NCBI GenBank assembly: GCA_944320765.1
Contig: CALUIS010000013.1
Location: 1 to 64,000, forward strand
Length of the DNA stretch: 64,000 bases
Origin: an uncultured Paraprevotella sp.
GTDB lineage: Bacteria; Bacteroidota; Bacteroidia; Bacteroidales; Bacteroidaceae
Direction: 5' to 3'
Shown: positions 8,542-18,099 of the stretch, one piece after another
How positions within the stretch are numbered: position 1 is the stretch's first letter
Layout of the letters: each line of letters begins with the position of its first letter
Program-made: the position numbers and the translations under genes
The notes under the pieces: generated by a model
What the model saw: only the letters and a program-made list of their open reading frames with translations
Database searches by the model: none
Told to the model about the DNA's origin: nothing

Positions 8542-10710
8542 TTATTCTTCCTTGTCGAGGAGGATCTTCATCATCTCGCAGGCTGCCTTGGCCACGGAAG
8601 TGCCCGGGCCGAAGATGGCGGCCACGCCGGTGCGGTAGAGGAAGTCGTAGTCCTGGGCGGGGATGACGCCGCCGGCGATGACCATGATGTCCTCGCGGCC
8701 CAGGCGCTTCAGCTCGTCGATGACTTGCGGGACGAGCGTCTTGTGCCCGGCGGCCAGCGAACTTACGCCGAGGATGTTCACGTCGTTCTCCACGGCTTCG
8801 CGCGCGGCTTCGGCCGGTGTCTGGAACAGCGGTCCCATGTCGACGTCGAAACCGCAGTCGGCATAACCCGTGGCACACACTTTCGCCCCTCGGTCGTGCC
8901 CGTCCTGTCCCATCTTGGCAATCATGATGCGCGGGCGGCGGCCCTCCTGCTTGGCGAACTCTTCCGTCAACTCGCACGCCCGTGCGAAGTCGGCGTCTTT
9001 TTGGCTTTCAGATGAATACACTTGTGAAATGGTTCTGATGACAGCTTTATACCGGCCCACGACAGCTTCGCAGGCATCCGAAATCTCTCCCAACGTGGCG
9101 CGTACGCCGGCAGCCTTCACGGCCAGGTCGAGCAGGTTGTGCCCGCTCTTCTTCCCGTCGTGCCATTCGCGGACGCACTCGGTGATGTCGGCCAGCGCTT
9201 TCTTCACGGCTTCGTTGTCGCGGGTGGCGCGGAGCTGCTTCAGGTGTTCCACCTGCTCGTTGCGCACGGCCGTGTTGTCCACCTCGAGGATGTCGATGGG
9301 GTCCTCGTGCGGCAGGCGGTACTTGTTCACGCCCACGATGGTCTGTGCGCCCGAGTCGATGCGGGCCTGCGTGCGTGCGGCCGCTTCCTCGATGCGCATC
9401 TTGGGCAGCCCGGTCTCGATGGCCTTGGCCATGCCGCCGAGCTTCTCGATTTCCTGGATGTGTTCCCAAGCCTTGTGCGCCAGCTCGTTGGTGAGCGTCT
9501 CCACGTAGTAGGAGCCGGCCCACGGGTCGATGTGCTTGCACACCTGCGTCTCGTTCTGGATGTAAATCTGCGTGTTGCGCGCGATGCGGGCGGAGAAGTC
9601 CGTCGGCAGGGCGATGGCCTCGTCCAGCGAGTTGGTGTGGAGCGACTGGGTGTGTCCCAGCACGGCGGCCATGGCCTCGATGCACGTGCGGCCCACGTTG
9701 TTGAACGGGTCCTGCTCGGTGAGCGACCAGCCGGAAGTCTGCGAGTGGGTGCGGAGCGCCATGGACTTCGGGTTCTTCGCGCCGAAGCTCTTCACAATCT
9801 TGGCCCACAGCATGCGTGCGGCCCTCATCTTGGCGATTTCCATGAAATGGTTCATGCCGATGGCCCAGAAGAAGGAGAGGCGCGGGGCGAAGGCGTCGAT
9901 GTCGATGCCGGCGTTCACGCCCGCACGGATGTAGTCGATACCGTCGGCCAGCGTGTAGGCCAGCTCGATGTCCGCCGTGGCCCCGGCTTCCTGCATGTGG
10001 TAGCCCGAGATGGAGATGGAGTTGAACTTCGGCATCTTCTGCGAGGTGTACTCGAAGATGTCGGCGATGATCTTCATGGAGAAGGCGGGCGGGTAGATGT
10101 ACGTGTTACGCACCATGAACTCCTTGAGGATGTCGTTCTGGATTGTTCCGGCCATTTCTTCCAACTGTGCGCCTTGTTCCAGCCCGGCGTTGATATAGAA
10201 GGCCAGCACGGGCAGCACGGCGCCGTTCATGGTCATGGACACCGACATCTTGCTCAAGGGGATGCCCTCGAAGAGCACCTTCATGTTCTCCAGCGAGCAG
10301 ATGGAGACGCCGGCCTTGCCCACGTCGCCCACCACGCGCTCGTTGTCCGGGTCGTAGCCCCGGTGCGTGGGCAGGTCGAAGGCCACGGAGAGGCCCTTTT
10401 GCCCGCTCGCCAGGTTGCGGCGGTAGAAGGCGTTGCTCTCCTCTGCGGTGGAGAACCCGGCGTATTGGCGGATGGTCCACGGGCGGAAGGGGTACATCAT
10501 GCTGTACGGGCCACGCAGGAACGGCGGGATGCCGGCGGCGAAGTCCAGGTGTTCCATGCCCTCCAGGTCTTCCTTGGTGTACACGGGTTGGATGTCAATC
10601 TGTTCCGGCGTCTTCCAGTTGGCGGTGATGCCGTTCTCCTTTTGCCAGTCCCGGCCGTTCTCGTGGGCGAAACCGGCGAATATGTCTATGTCTTTGAAAT
10701 TCTGTCTCAT
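8542..10710 (-). CDS. mutB: Methylmalonyl-CoA mutase, large (catalytic) subunit
   Basis: A 722-residue B12-dependent enzyme interconverting succinyl-CoA and (R)-methylmalonyl-CoA, the step toward propionate in Bacteroidales. The N-terminal TIM barrel carries the substrate region ([21 protein letters not shown], split across blocks). The C-terminal cobalamin-binding domain has [14 protein letters not shown] (the DxHxxG motif with the lower axial His) and ends in [15 protein letters not shown]. Its ATG overlaps the mutA stop by four bases (10707-10710), so the subunits are translationally coupled. Confidence 0.97.
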   Translation of the reverse strand: MRQNFKDIDIFAGFAHENGRDWQKENGITANWKTPEQIDIQPVYTKEDLEGMEHLDFAAGIPPFLRGPYSMMYPFRPWTIRQYAGFSTAEESNAFYRRNLASGQKGLSVAFDLPTHRGYDPDNERVVGDVGKAGVSICSLENMKVLFEGIPLSKMSVSMTMNGAVLPVLAFYINAGLEQGAQLEEMAGTIQNDILKEFMVRNTYIYPPAFSMKIIADIFEYTSQKMPKFNSISISGYHMQEAGATADIELAYTLADGIDYIRAGVNAGIDIDAFAPRLSFFWAIGMNHFMEIAKMRAARMLWAKIVKSFGAKNPKSMALRTHSQTSGWSLTEQDPFNNVGRTCIEAMAAVLGHTQSLHTNSLDEAIALPTDFSARIARNTQIYIQNETQVCKHIDPWAGSYYVETLTNELAHKAWEHIQEIEKLGGMAKAIETGLPKMRIEEAAARTQARIDSGAQTIVGVNKYRLPHEDPIDILEVDNTAVRNEQVEHLKQLRATRDNEAVKKALADITECVREWHDGKKSGHNLLDLAVKAAGVRATLGEISDACEAVVGRYKAVIRTISQVYSSESQKDADFARACELTEEFAKQEGRRPRIMIAKMGQDGHDRGAKVCATGYADCGFDVDMGPLFQTPAEAAREAVENDVNILGVSSLAAGHKTLVPQVIDELKRLGREDIMVIAGGVIPAQDYDFLYRTGVAAIFGPGTSVAKAACEMMKILLDKEE

Positions 10711-12614
10711 TTGATTCCCAATTTAGCGTTAAACTCTTTCAGTGTCTGGAGTTGGTCGACACGGACATGGATGAAGTTCTCTATGCCGGCGGCTTTCAGG
10801 TCGTCCATGCAGGCCGGCGCGCCGGCCACCACGAACATGGCGCGTCCGTCCAAAGCCTTGAAGGCCGGGATGGCATATTCGGCGTATTCGTCGTCGCTGG
10901 AGCAGAGTACCACGATGTCGGCACCGGCCTTCACGGCGGCTTCCACGCCTTCTTCCACGGTGGGGAATCCCAGGTTGTCTATCACTTTGTATCCCGCGCA
11001 GGCCAGGAAGTTGCAGCTGAACTGGGCGCGTGCCTGGCGCATGGCCAGGTTGCCGATGGTCAGCATGAAGGCCACGGGCTGCTTGGCGGCCTGTTCGGTC
11101 TGCAGGCGGAGTGCCTCGAAACCGGAGGCCAGTCGGCTGGTTTCCAGATGGGCGAACGGCTTCTCGCAGCCTTCGCCGTGGCCGTGGCAGCATCCGCAAG
11201 CCTCGAGCGGGCGTTTGCCTTCGCTCTTCTCGTTGAAGTTGGGGAATTGGTTCGTGCCCAGCAGGAACTCCTTGCGCTTGGCGGCGTCGGCATGGCGGGC
11301 GGCATCCGTGTCGTTGATGGCTTTCTGCACCGTGCCGGCCTTGGCTGCTGCCAGGAATCCGCCTTCGTCCTCCACGGCGAGGAAGAGTTTCCAAGCCTGT
11401 TCGGCCAGCGAGCGGGTGAGCTTCTCCACGAAGTAGGAGCCTCCGGCCACGTCCACGATCTTGTCGAAGTGGCTCTCTTCCTGTAGCAGGAGCTGCTGGT
11501 TGCGGGCGATGCGTTCGGCGAAGTCGTTCGGCGTCTCGTAAGGCGCGTCGAACGGCGTCACCACGATGGAGTCCACGTTGGCCAATGCGGCACTCATCGC
11601 TTCCGTCTGGCTGCGGAGCATGTTCACGTAGCTGTCGAAGACGGTCATGTTATAAGTGGTAGTGGTGGCGTTCACCTGCATCTTGCAGGCGCAGTTGCAG
11701 GACTTGTCCGCCCCCGTGTTCTCGCAGTCCTCACGCGGGCATACCGGGCCGTACTGCTTGACGATGTTGGCCCAGAGCATTCGTGCGGCGCGGAACTTGG
11801 CGATTTCCATGAAGTAGACGCCGCCGATGCCGAAGTTGAACTTGATTTTCTTGGCGGCCAGTGCGGCGGGGATGCCTGCCTCCACCATCTGTGCGAGGTA
11901 TTCGTTGCCCCATGCCAATGCGTAGCCCAGTTCCTGATAGGTGTAGGCGCCGGCGTCGCAGAGCGTGTCGGCGTTCACGCATACGCAGCGGAACTTGGGG
12001 AACGGGGCCAGCGTCTGCACCAGTCCGGCCAGCTGTCCCAGGAGCGGGGTGGTGTCCTTGCCTTTGGTGAGCATCTTCTGCACAGGGTCGAAGTTGACGC
12101 TGCCGGCCAGTGATTTCGGGTCGTAGCCTTTGCCGTTGAAGTAGTCCGCCAGCAGCCGGGCCAGCTCCACGGTATGGCCCTGGCACGTCTGGAAGTTCAG
12201 TTCCACCGCGTCGGCCTTGATGCCTTCGAGCAGGGTGGCGATGAATTCAGCACTTAGTTCCTTGCGGGGAATCTTGAAGCCCAGGGAGGTGACACCCTTG
12301 TCCAACAGGTCGAGCGCCTTGGCGTTGGCCTCGCGGGCGTCGGCCGCGTCGATGTTCTGGCGCACGTACCAGCGGTTATTGTCTTTCTTGTTGCCTCTCA
12401 CGTAGGGGAACTGTCCGGGCAGGGCGTCGGTCTGCGCCATGCCCTCAAGGTCTTCCTTGCGGTAGAACGGTTCCATGTTGAACCCCTCGTGGGTTCTCCA
12501 CACCATTTTTTTCTGATAATCCGCCCCTTTCAGGTCCGCCTGGATTTTGTCCATCCATTCCTGGCGGGTAGGCGCGGCAAAGTCAGAGAAAAGTTTTTCT
12601 TTACTATCTGCCAT
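10707..12614 (-). CDS. mutA: Methylmalonyl-CoA mutase, small subunit
   Basis: A 635-residue partner of MutB; the small subunit keeps the fold but lacks the DxHxxG cobalamin motif. The frame is open to 12758, but the start at 12614 (MADSKEKLF) fits the promoter 31 nt upstream and the family. Two cysteine-rich stretches are odd: around residues 290-308 (CPREDC...SCNCACK) and around 470-485 ([12 protein letters not shown]). They look like metal-binding insertions or a disulfide-rich loop; I do not know how common they are in the family. Confidence 0.94.
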   Translation of the reverse strand: MADSKEKLFSDFAAPTRQEWMDKIQADLKGADYQKKMVWRTHEGFNMEPFYRKEDLEGMAQTDALPGQFPYVRGNKKDNNRWYVRQNIDAADAREANAKALDLLDKGVTSLGFKIPRKELSAEFIATLLEGIKADAVELNFQTCQGHTVELARLLADYFNGKGYDPKSLAGSVNFDPVQKMLTKGKDTTPLLGQLAGLVQTLAPFPKFRCVCVNADTLCDAGAYTYQELGYALAWGNEYLAQMVEAGIPAALAAKKIKFNFGIGGVYFMEIAKFRAARMLWANIVKQYGPVCPREDCENTGADKSCNCACKMQVNATTTTYNMTVFDSYVNMLRSQTEAMSAALANVDSIVVTPFDAPYETPNDFAERIARNQQLLLQEESHFDKIVDVAGGSYFVEKLTRSLAEQAWKLFLAVEDEGGFLAAAKAGTVQKAINDTDAARHADAAKRKEFLLGTNQFPNFNEKSEGKRPLEACGCCHGHGEGCEKPFAHLETSRLASGFEALRLQTEQAAKQPVAFMLTIGNLAMRQARAQFSCNFLACAGYKVIDNLGFPTVEEGVEAAVKAGADIVVLCSSDDEYAEYAIPAFKALDGRAMFVVAGAPACMDDLKAAGIENFIHVRVDQLQTLKEFNAKLGIK

Positions 12615-12648
12615 GGTTTTACGGTTAAAAAGATTTCTATCAATCGAA

Positions 12649-12680
12649 CAAAAGTAGCAAAACTTTCGTAGAGGGGCAAA
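12649..12680 (-). promoter_or_regulatory. Promoter of mutA-mutB
   Basis: On the minus strand: TTTG (12680-12677), 20 bp, TACTTTTG (12656-12649). This is a full match to the Bacteroidetes primary-sigma consensus and predicts a start near 12645, leaving a leader of about 31 nt. Confidence 0.8.
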
Positions 12681-12720
12681 AAAATAAGGGGGAAAAACCC
12701 CGTTGTTGCCTTTTTTTGCG

Positions 12721-12728
12721 TACTTTTG
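12721..12728 (+). promoter_or_regulatory. -7 box for the AspT-type transporter
   Basis: TACTTTTG on the plus strand. TTG triplets lie at 12703-12708, closer than the usual 19-20 bp, so only the -7 element is convincing. It is divergent from the mutA promoter. Confidence 0.45.
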
Positions 12729-12785
12729 CGGACGGAATGAAAAAACTGCGAAATTCACTATCCATTAATTAATATAAAGAACGCG

Positions 12786-14477
12786 ATGAATTGGTTTGAG
12801 CAATTGCTGTTTGACACGAATTCCATTGCCCATATCGTCTTGTTGTACACGGCGGTGATTTCACTGGGAATCTATCTGGGGAAAATCAAGTTCTTCGGTA
12901 TTTCCTTGGGCGTGACATTCGTGTTGTTTGCCGGCATCCTGGCCGGGCATTTCGGCTTCACCGGGCCGGTGTCCACCTTGAATTTCCTGCAGGATTTCGG
13001 CTTGATTCTGTTTGTGTACTGCATCGGCCTGCAGGTGGGGCCGGGCTTTTTCGAGTCCTTCAAGAAAGGCGGGGTGACGCTGAACCTGCTGGCCACGGGA
13101 ATCGTGGTGCTGAACATCGCGGTGATGCTGGTGCTTTATTACTGCCTGTTCGACACGAGCGACCCGAACAACCTGCCGATGATGGTGGGCGTGCTTTGCG
13201 GGGCGGTGACGAACACCCCGGGTCTCGGTGCGGCCACCGAAGCCCTCACGCAGGTGTTCACGAACGGGCAGCCGTTGCCGCAGATCGCGTCCGGTTATGC
13301 TTGTGCCTATCCACTCGGGGTGGTGGGCATCATCGGGGCCACGATAGCCATCCGCTACATCTGCCGCGTCAAGCTGCAGGAGGAAGAGGAGGCCATACTG
13401 AAGCAGCAGGCCGAGAACCCGCACGCCAAGCCTCACCGGATGACGCTGAAGGTGGAGAATGCCGCGCTGAACGGCAAGACCTTGCTGCAGGTGCGCGACT
13501 TCCTGGGGCGGAATTACGTTTGTTCCCGTGCCTTGCATGAGGGGCATGTGAGCATCCCGACGCGTGACACGAAGTTTTATCTGGGCGACCATCTGTTCAT
13601 CACTTGCGCCGAGGATGACGCGGAGGCCATCAAGGCGTTCATCGGCCCGGAAGACTATGTGGACTGGGAAGAGCAGGACGTGCCGATGGTGTCGAGAAGC
13701 ATCGTGGTGACGCAGCCCAAGATGAACGGCAAGACTTTCGGACAGCTGCACTTCAGTTCGGTGTACGGAGTGAATGTGACGCGCATCTCCCGTTCGGGCA
13801 TGAACTTGTTCGCCGACCGCAACCTCCGGATGCAGGTGGGCGACAAGATCGTCGTGGTGGGACCGGAAGACGCGGTGGACCGCGTGGCTGCCTTGATGGG
13901 CAACTCCGTGAAGCGTCTGGACCATCCCAACTTGATTGCCATCTTCGTCGGTATCCTGGTGGGTATCATCTTCGGGAGCATTCCGTTCGCTTTCCCGGGA
14001 GTGCCGACCCCCGTGAAGCTGGGCCTGGCGGGCGGACCGTTGATTATCGCCATCCTTATCGGACGTTTCGGTTATAAGTTCCATATCGTGACATACGTAT
14101 CTACGGGGGCCAACTTCATGTTGCGCGAGTTCGGCCTGGCTTTGTTCCTGGCCAGCGTGGGCATCAAGGCGGGCGAGCATTTCGTGGAGACGGTGGTGGC
14201 CGGGGACGGGTTGACTTATGTATGGACGGGATTCCTGATTACGGTGATTCCGCTTCTGGTCATCGGTATTATCGCCCGGTTGAAATACAAGTTGAATTAC
14301 TTCACCATCATGGGCCTGATTGCGGGCAGCACGACCGACCCCCCGGCCTTGGCCTTTGCCAACCAGTCGTCCAACAGCGACGCGCCGGCGGTGGGTTATT
14401 CCACGGTCTACCCGCTGACGATGTTCCTGCGCATCCTGACGGCACAGCTGATCGTGCTACTGCTTTGTTCTGCGTAG
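12786..14477 (+). CDS. AspT/YidE-type transporter with two TrkA-C (RCK_C) domains
   Basis: A 563-residue inner-membrane protein of the aspartate:alanine exchanger (AAE) family. It has N- and C-terminal halves of about five or six membrane segments each (duplicated AspT/YidE motif; [20 protein letters not shown] in the first half, [16 protein letters not shown] in the second). Between them, about residues 210-370, are two RCK_C domains ([13 protein letters not shown]..., [15 protein letters not shown]...). The substrate is probably an amino or dicarboxylic acid, but this cannot be decided from sequence. It is a single-gene unit with its own terminator. Confidence 0.9.
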   Translation: MNWFEQLLFDTNSIAHIVLLYTAVISLGIYLGKIKFFGISLGVTFVLFAGILAGHFGFTGPVSTLNFLQDFGLILFVYCIGLQVGPGFFESFKKGGVTLNLLATGIVVLNIAVMLVLYYCLFDTSDPNNLPMMVGVLCGAVTNTPGLGAATEALTQVFTNGQPLPQIASGYACAYPLGVVGIIGATIAIRYICRVKLQEEEEAILKQQAENPHAKPHRMTLKVENAALNGKTLLQVRDFLGRNYVCSRALHEGHVSIPTRDTKFYLGDHLFITCAEDDAEAIKAFIGPEDYVDWEEQDVPMVSRSIVVTQPKMNGKTFGQLHFSSVYGVNVTRISRSGMNLFADRNLRMQVGDKIVVVGPEDAVDRVAALMGNSVKRLDHPNLIAIFVGILVGIIFGSIPFAFPGVPTPVKLGLAGGPLIIAILIGRFGYKFHIVTYVSTGANFMLREFGLALFLASVGIKAGEHFVETVVAGDGLTYVWTGFLITVIPLLVIGIIARLKYKLNYFTIMGLIAGSTTDPPALAFANQSSNSDAPAVGYSTVYPLTMFLRILTAQLIVLLLCSA

Positions 14478-14514
14478 GGGAAGAGACACGGGACAGGATA
14501 ATTGCCATACGGAC

Positions 14515-14560
14515 GGGGACATGCCTTCAGGGAATGTCCCCGTCTGCGGTTTGGCCGCAG
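14515..14560 (+). terminator. Terminator region after the AspT-type gene
   Basis: Two hairpins in tandem: GGGGACAT (14515-14522) with ATGTCCCC (14534-14541), and CTGCGG (14544-14549) with CCGCAG (14555-14560). A T-rich stretch follows further on (14575-14584). Probably ends the transporter transcript. Confidence 0.6.
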
Positions 14561-14593
14561 CGTATGTGTAACAGTTCCTTTTTTGATGTTTTG

Positions 14594-14625
14594 TTTGCAT
14601 TTTTCCTTGGAAGGGCTTATCTTTG
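14594..14625 (+). promoter_or_regulatory. Promoter of the LRR surface protein gene
   Basis: TTTG (14594-14597), 20 bp, TATCTTTG (14618-14625): a full consensus match. The predicted start near 14629 lies downstream of the first possible ATG at 14623, so translation must start at 14671. Confidence 0.8.
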
Positions 14626-14670
14626 TCCCTGAGAGAGTTTTCGCGAATATTCACCTTAAATTTGCAGCTT

Positions 14671-17049
14671 ATGAAGACGGAACGACTCTTGGGACTTTTC
14701 CTTTTTCTATGGGGGGCATTTTGTGCGGACGTGCGGGCGGAAGGCACGCACGGGTATTTCACCACGACCCAAGCCGGTGAACTGGCCGGACTGATTGCCG
14801 CTTCGGCTTCCGACCGCTTGGACAGCCTGACGGTTTCCGGCCCGCTGGGAGGGGCGGATTTGGCGGTCATCGTGTCGGAGGAGGGCAAGCTGGCGGACCT
14901 GACGTATGTGGACCTGACGGGCGTGGAGTTGGTGGACGACGGGGAAGCCTACCGCGTGGTGTCGCCGGAAGCCATCGGCATGTACACCTGTTATTATTAC
15001 TATTCCGAGGACATCCGTTCGGAGAGCCATGCCCTGCAGCAGTGGACACGCGTCTATACGGACGATTTGTCGTATCTGTTTTTTGATATGGACCTACTGA
15101 CGGAGGTGCGTTTGCCCGCCGGGCTTCCTGCCATAGGTACGGGCACTTTCCGGAGTTGCAACTCGCTCCGGGCCGTCGGCTGGTCCGGAGCGTTGCAGAG
15201 TATCGGGGCGCAGGCCTTTGTCGGTTGTTCCAACCTGGCGTTGAGGTCGCGTACGTTGCAGGTAGGTGAAATCGGGAGCCGTGCGTTCTCCGGTTGCACT
15301 TCCTTGGCCGACACGCTTTGGCTGGAAGGTACGTCTATGGTGGCCGCCGAGGCGTTCTCCAATTGTGACGGGCTGGCCTGCGTTGTGGCCGACAAGGCGC
15401 TGGAGCGCGTGGGATACCGGGCTTTCATTAATTGCTTCGCATTGGATTCTTTGCTGTTGCCCGAAGGGTTGGCCCAGGTTGGGGAGGAGGCTTTCGCCGG
15501 TGTGCCTTGGTACGACCGCCGGCCTGTGGAAGACGGTGTGCGCTACGTGGGCGGTGTGGCCTATGAGCTGATGCCCGATGCCTTGTCCGGCGGCACGGTG
15601 ACGCTCCGCGAGGGGACATTGGGGGTGGCCGACAAATTCTTTGCCGGTTCCGCCCTGACGCATGTCAGTCTGCCTTCTTCTTTGCTGCACATCGGCGGGC
15701 ATGCATTCGAGAGTTGCTTTGATCTCACGTCGGTGGATTTGCCGGACGGACTGGAAAGTATCGGGGAATGGTGCTTTTTTAATTGTCCGCGTTTGTCGGA
15801 AATCAGCCTTCCCGCATCGTTGGCGGAGATTGGGACGTATGCGTTCAATGGTTGTACGGGTTTGTCGCGTGTGGCCTATGATGCCCCTCGTGCCGGAGGA
15901 GAGTATCTGTTTAGCGGTTGCAGCGGACTGACGGAGGTGACGCTCGGGCAGCCTGTCCGTGTCTTGCCCGCCGGGATTTTTAGTGGGTGTTCCGCCCTTC
16001 AGGCGGTGAAGGGTGGGGAAAACCTGGAAGAGATTGGGACGGATGCGTTCTATGGGACAGGCTTGTCCTCGTTTGTCTTTCCTTCCACGTTGCGTTTGCT
16101 GGGAAGTTCTGCGTTCGCCCGCACCGGTCTGACGGAAGTCGTCCTGCCGGAGTCTTTGGATAGTATCGGCGGTCATGTGTTTAGCGATTGCAAACTGGAA
16201 CGTCTGTCTGTGAATGGAAGCCCGGCGCGGATGGATGCGGGGGCGTTTTACGGATGCGAGGTTCAGCGGCTGGAGTGGAATGTGCCGGAGACGGAAGTGT
16301 CTTTCAGTTGGGGTATTGACTGCAAAGAGGCGGTCATCGGCAGCAACGTCCGTACATTGCCCGGCAATTTCTTGGGGAACTCCGATGTGGCATCCGTCAC
16401 GTTTGAGGCGCCTTCTTCGTTGTCCCTTTTGCCCGCCAAGGCTTTCTACGAATGCCGTTCGCTGGTGTCCGTCACTTTGCCTGCCGTGTTGGAGGAAATC
16501 CGCGCGTCTGCCTTCCAGGACTGTACGGGCTTGCAAGAGATGGAATTCCCGGAAGGCATGACCGCCATTGGCGAGAAAGCCTTCTACCGCTGCACGGGAC
16601 TGAAGCGTCTCGGCTTCCCCACCACCTTGGCTTCTATCGGCACGGAAGCCTTCAGCGAGTGTACGGGGCTGGAAGAGATTGACTGTCCCATCGTGCAACC
16701 TATACCTATTAATATTACGGAATTCTGGAACGTGCCTTCCACTTGTGTGCTGAACGTTCCCGAAGGAAGCCGGTTGGAATACGCGGATGCCACGCGTTGG
16801 AACGGATTTGATATCAAGGAAGTCTTTGTGTCAGTTCCGTCCGTAGAGTTGTACGGGGAACTCCGTTCGGTGGTCCGTCCGGAGCCGGGCGGCATGACGC
16901 TTACTCCGGTTGAGGGGCAGCGCGTGGCGGTCTACACGGTGGACGGACGTTGCATGCATGTGGGGACTGACGGCGCACAGTTGTCTCTTCCGTCGGGCAT
17001 CTATATCGTCCGGATTGGAGAACGTTCGTGGCGCGTGTTGGTGGAATGA
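14671..17049 (+). CDS. BspA-like leucine-rich-repeat surface protein
   Basis: A 792-residue exported protein with a signal peptide (MKTERLLGLFLFLWGAFCADVRA). It is filled from about residue 140 to 680 with LRR_5-type repeats of about 23 residues (pattern I-x-A-x-A-F-x-G-C-x-x-L-x-x-V-x-L-P-x-x-L, such as IGTYAFNGCTGLSRV and IGEKAFYRCTGLKRL). The C-terminus (VAVYTVDGRCMHVG...LPSGIYIVRIGERSWRVLV) has the shape of a type A Por-secretion sorting domain, so export to the surface is likely. BspA-like proteins bind host matrix or other bacteria; the ligand here is unknown. The ATG at 14671 is preferred over 14623 because of the signal peptide and the promoter position. Confidence 0.9.
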   Translation: MKTERLLGLFLFLWGAFCADVRAEGTHGYFTTTQAGELAGLIAASASDRLDSLTVSGPLGGADLAVIVSEEGKLADLTYVDLTGVELVDDGEAYRVVSPEAIGMYTCYYYYSEDIRSESHALQQWTRVYTDDLSYLFFDMDLLTEVRLPAGLPAIGTGTFRSCNSLRAVGWSGALQSIGAQAFVGCSNLALRSRTLQVGEIGSRAFSGCTSLADTLWLEGTSMVAAEAFSNCDGLACVVADKALERVGYRAFINCFALDSLLLPEGLAQVGEEAFAGVPWYDRRPVEDGVRYVGGVAYELMPDALSGGTVTLREGTLGVADKFFAGSALTHVSLPSSLLHIGGHAFESCFDLTSVDLPDGLESIGEWCFFNCPRLSEISLPASLAEIGTYAFNGCTGLSRVAYDAPRAGGEYLFSGCSGLTEVTLGQPVRVLPAGIFSGCSALQAVKGGENLEEIGTDAFYGTGLSSFVFPSTLRLLGSSAFARTGLTEVVLPESLDSIGGHVFSDCKLERLSVNGSPARMDAGAFYGCEVQRLEWNVPETEVSFSWGIDCKEAVIGSNVRTLPGNFLGNSDVASVTFEAPSSLSLLPAKAFYECRSLVSVTLPAVLEEIRASAFQDCTGLQEMEFPEGMTAIGEKAFYRCTGLKRLGFPTTLASIGTEAFSECTGLEEIDCPIVQPIPINITEFWNVPSTCVLNVPEGSRLEYADATRWNGFDIKEVFVSVPSVELYGELRSVVRPEPGGMTLTPVEGQRVAVYTVDGRCMHVGTDGAQLSLPSGIYIVRIGERSWRVLVE

Positions 17050-17062
17050 TTCTGTTTTTTTC

Positions 17063-17070
17063 TAACTTTG
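17063..17070 (+). promoter_or_regulatory. -7 box for the Rpn-type gene
   Basis: TAACTTTG in the 48-bp gap after the LRR gene. A TTG at 17038-17040 gives a 22-bp spacing, slightly long. The -33 element would lie inside the end of the LRR gene. Confidence 0.5.
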
Positions 17071-17097
17071 CAACTGTAAACAACAAAAGCAACCATT

Positions 17098-18000
17098 ATG
17101 GATGGAATGATGCAAGACAAATATATCCGCTTTGACTGGGCCATCAAGCGTCTGTTGCGCCAAAAGGCCAATTTCGGCGTGTTGGAAGGCTTCCTGACAG
17201 TCTTCTTGAATGAACCCATCACCATTGTGGAAATTCTGGAGAGCGAGGGGAATCAGGCTTCGGAAGATGACAAGTTCAACCGGGTGGACATCAAAGCCCG
17301 CAACAGCAAGGGGGAAATCATCCTTATAGAAGTACAGAACACCCGTGAGCTGTACTATCTGGAACGCATCCTCTACGGTGTGGCCAAGGCCATCACGGAG
17401 CATATCAGTCTGGGCGAATCCTACCGCGAGGTGAAGAAGGTCTATTCCATCAGTATCTTGTATTTTGATTTGGGGGTAGGCAGCGACTACGTCTACCATG
17501 GGCAGAACAATTTCGTGGGAGTACACACGCACGACTTGCTGAAAATCCATACGAAAGAACAGCAGGCCATTGTGTCCCGTCTTCCTTCCGAGATTTTTCC
17601 GGAGTACATTCTGATTCGGGTCAATGAGTTTGATAAAGTGGCAGTCACACCGTTGGAAGAGTGGGTGCGTTACTTGAAGTATGGAGTCATCTCTCCTGAA
17701 ACGACTGCACCTGGTTTGGGGGAAGCGCGGGAGAAACTGAAATATTACTCGATGACAGACCAAGAACGCCGGGCGTACGACGAGCATTTGAATGCCGTCA
17801 TGATTCAAAACGATGTGTTGAATACGGCGAAAATGGAGGGTCGTGCTGAGGGTCGTGCAGAAGGTCGTGCAGAAGGTCGTGCAGAAGGCCAGCAGGAGGA
17901 ACGTGTGAAGAACGCCAGCAATCTGAAGAATTTGGGCGTGTCTCTTGAGGTGATTGCCCAAGCCACAGGGCTGAGCTTGGAGGAGGTGGAACAACTTTGA
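17098..18000 (+). CDS. Rpn-family PD-(D/E)XK nuclease / transposase-like protein
   Basis: A 300-residue protein of the recombination-promoting nuclease (Rpn / PDDEXK_2 'transposase-31-like') type. The catalytic motif reads as RVDIKARNSKGEIILIEVQNT (Asp ... Glu-x-Gln). The C-terminal part carries four to five copies of a GRAE tetrapeptide from a 12-bp tandem repeat (about 17838-17889) and ends in a short helical domain (LKNLGVSLEVIAQATGLSLEEVEQL), as is usual for the family. No inverted repeats flank it, so it is not an insertion sequence. Such proteins are linked to RecA-independent recombination or phage defence; its role here is unknown. Confidence 0.88.
   Translation: MDGMMQDKYIRFDWAIKRLLRQKANFGVLEGFLTVFLNEPITIVEILESEGNQASEDDKFNRVDIKARNSKGEIILIEVQNTRELYYLERILYGVAKAITEHISLGESYREVKKVYSISILYFDLGVGSDYVYHGQNNFVGVHTHDLLKIHTKEQQAIVSRLPSEIFPEYILIRVNEFDKVAVTPLEEWVRYLKYGVISPETTAPGLGEAREKLKYYSMTDQERRAYDEHLNAVMIQNDVLNTAKMEGRAEGRAEGRAEGRAEGQQEERVKNASNLKNLGVSLEVIAQATGLSLEEVEQL
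17838..17889 (+). repeat. 12-bp tandem repeat inside the Rpn gene
   Basis: The unit GGTCGTGCAGAA (first copy GGTCGTGCTGAG, last copy GGTCGTGCAGAAGGCC) is repeated about four times and encodes Gly-Arg-Ala-Glu. Copy number can change by slippage without shifting the frame. Confidence 0.85.
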
Positions 18001-18041
18001 TGTGATTTCCAAGTCTCCGGAGGAACGGTATGTGTTTGACA

Positions 18042-18076
18042 AAAATCCCCGCAGGTTTGAAGCCTGCGGGGATTTT
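18042..18076. terminator. Bidirectional terminator between the Rpn gene and nifJ
   Basis: A perfect 14-bp stem (18042-18055 with 18063-18076) that begins with AAAA and ends with TTTT. It therefore has a T run in both directions and serves both convergent genes. Confidence 0.9.
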
Positions 18077-18099
18077 ATAATTACAAGACAGGGCGCGGT

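Noticed and set aside
9139-11436. 765-residue plus-strand frame across mutB and mutA
   Set aside because: It runs antisense through two well-supported genes and changes character at their boundary; His/Val-rich shadow composition.
12613-12785. A cobalamin riboswitch before mutA
   Set aside because: The predicted leader is only about 31 nt and lacks the B12-box; far too short for such a riboswitch.
17098-18000. An insertion sequence around the Rpn-type gene
   Set aside because: No terminal inverted repeats or target duplication are seen at its borders; Rpn proteins are not usually flanked by such ends.
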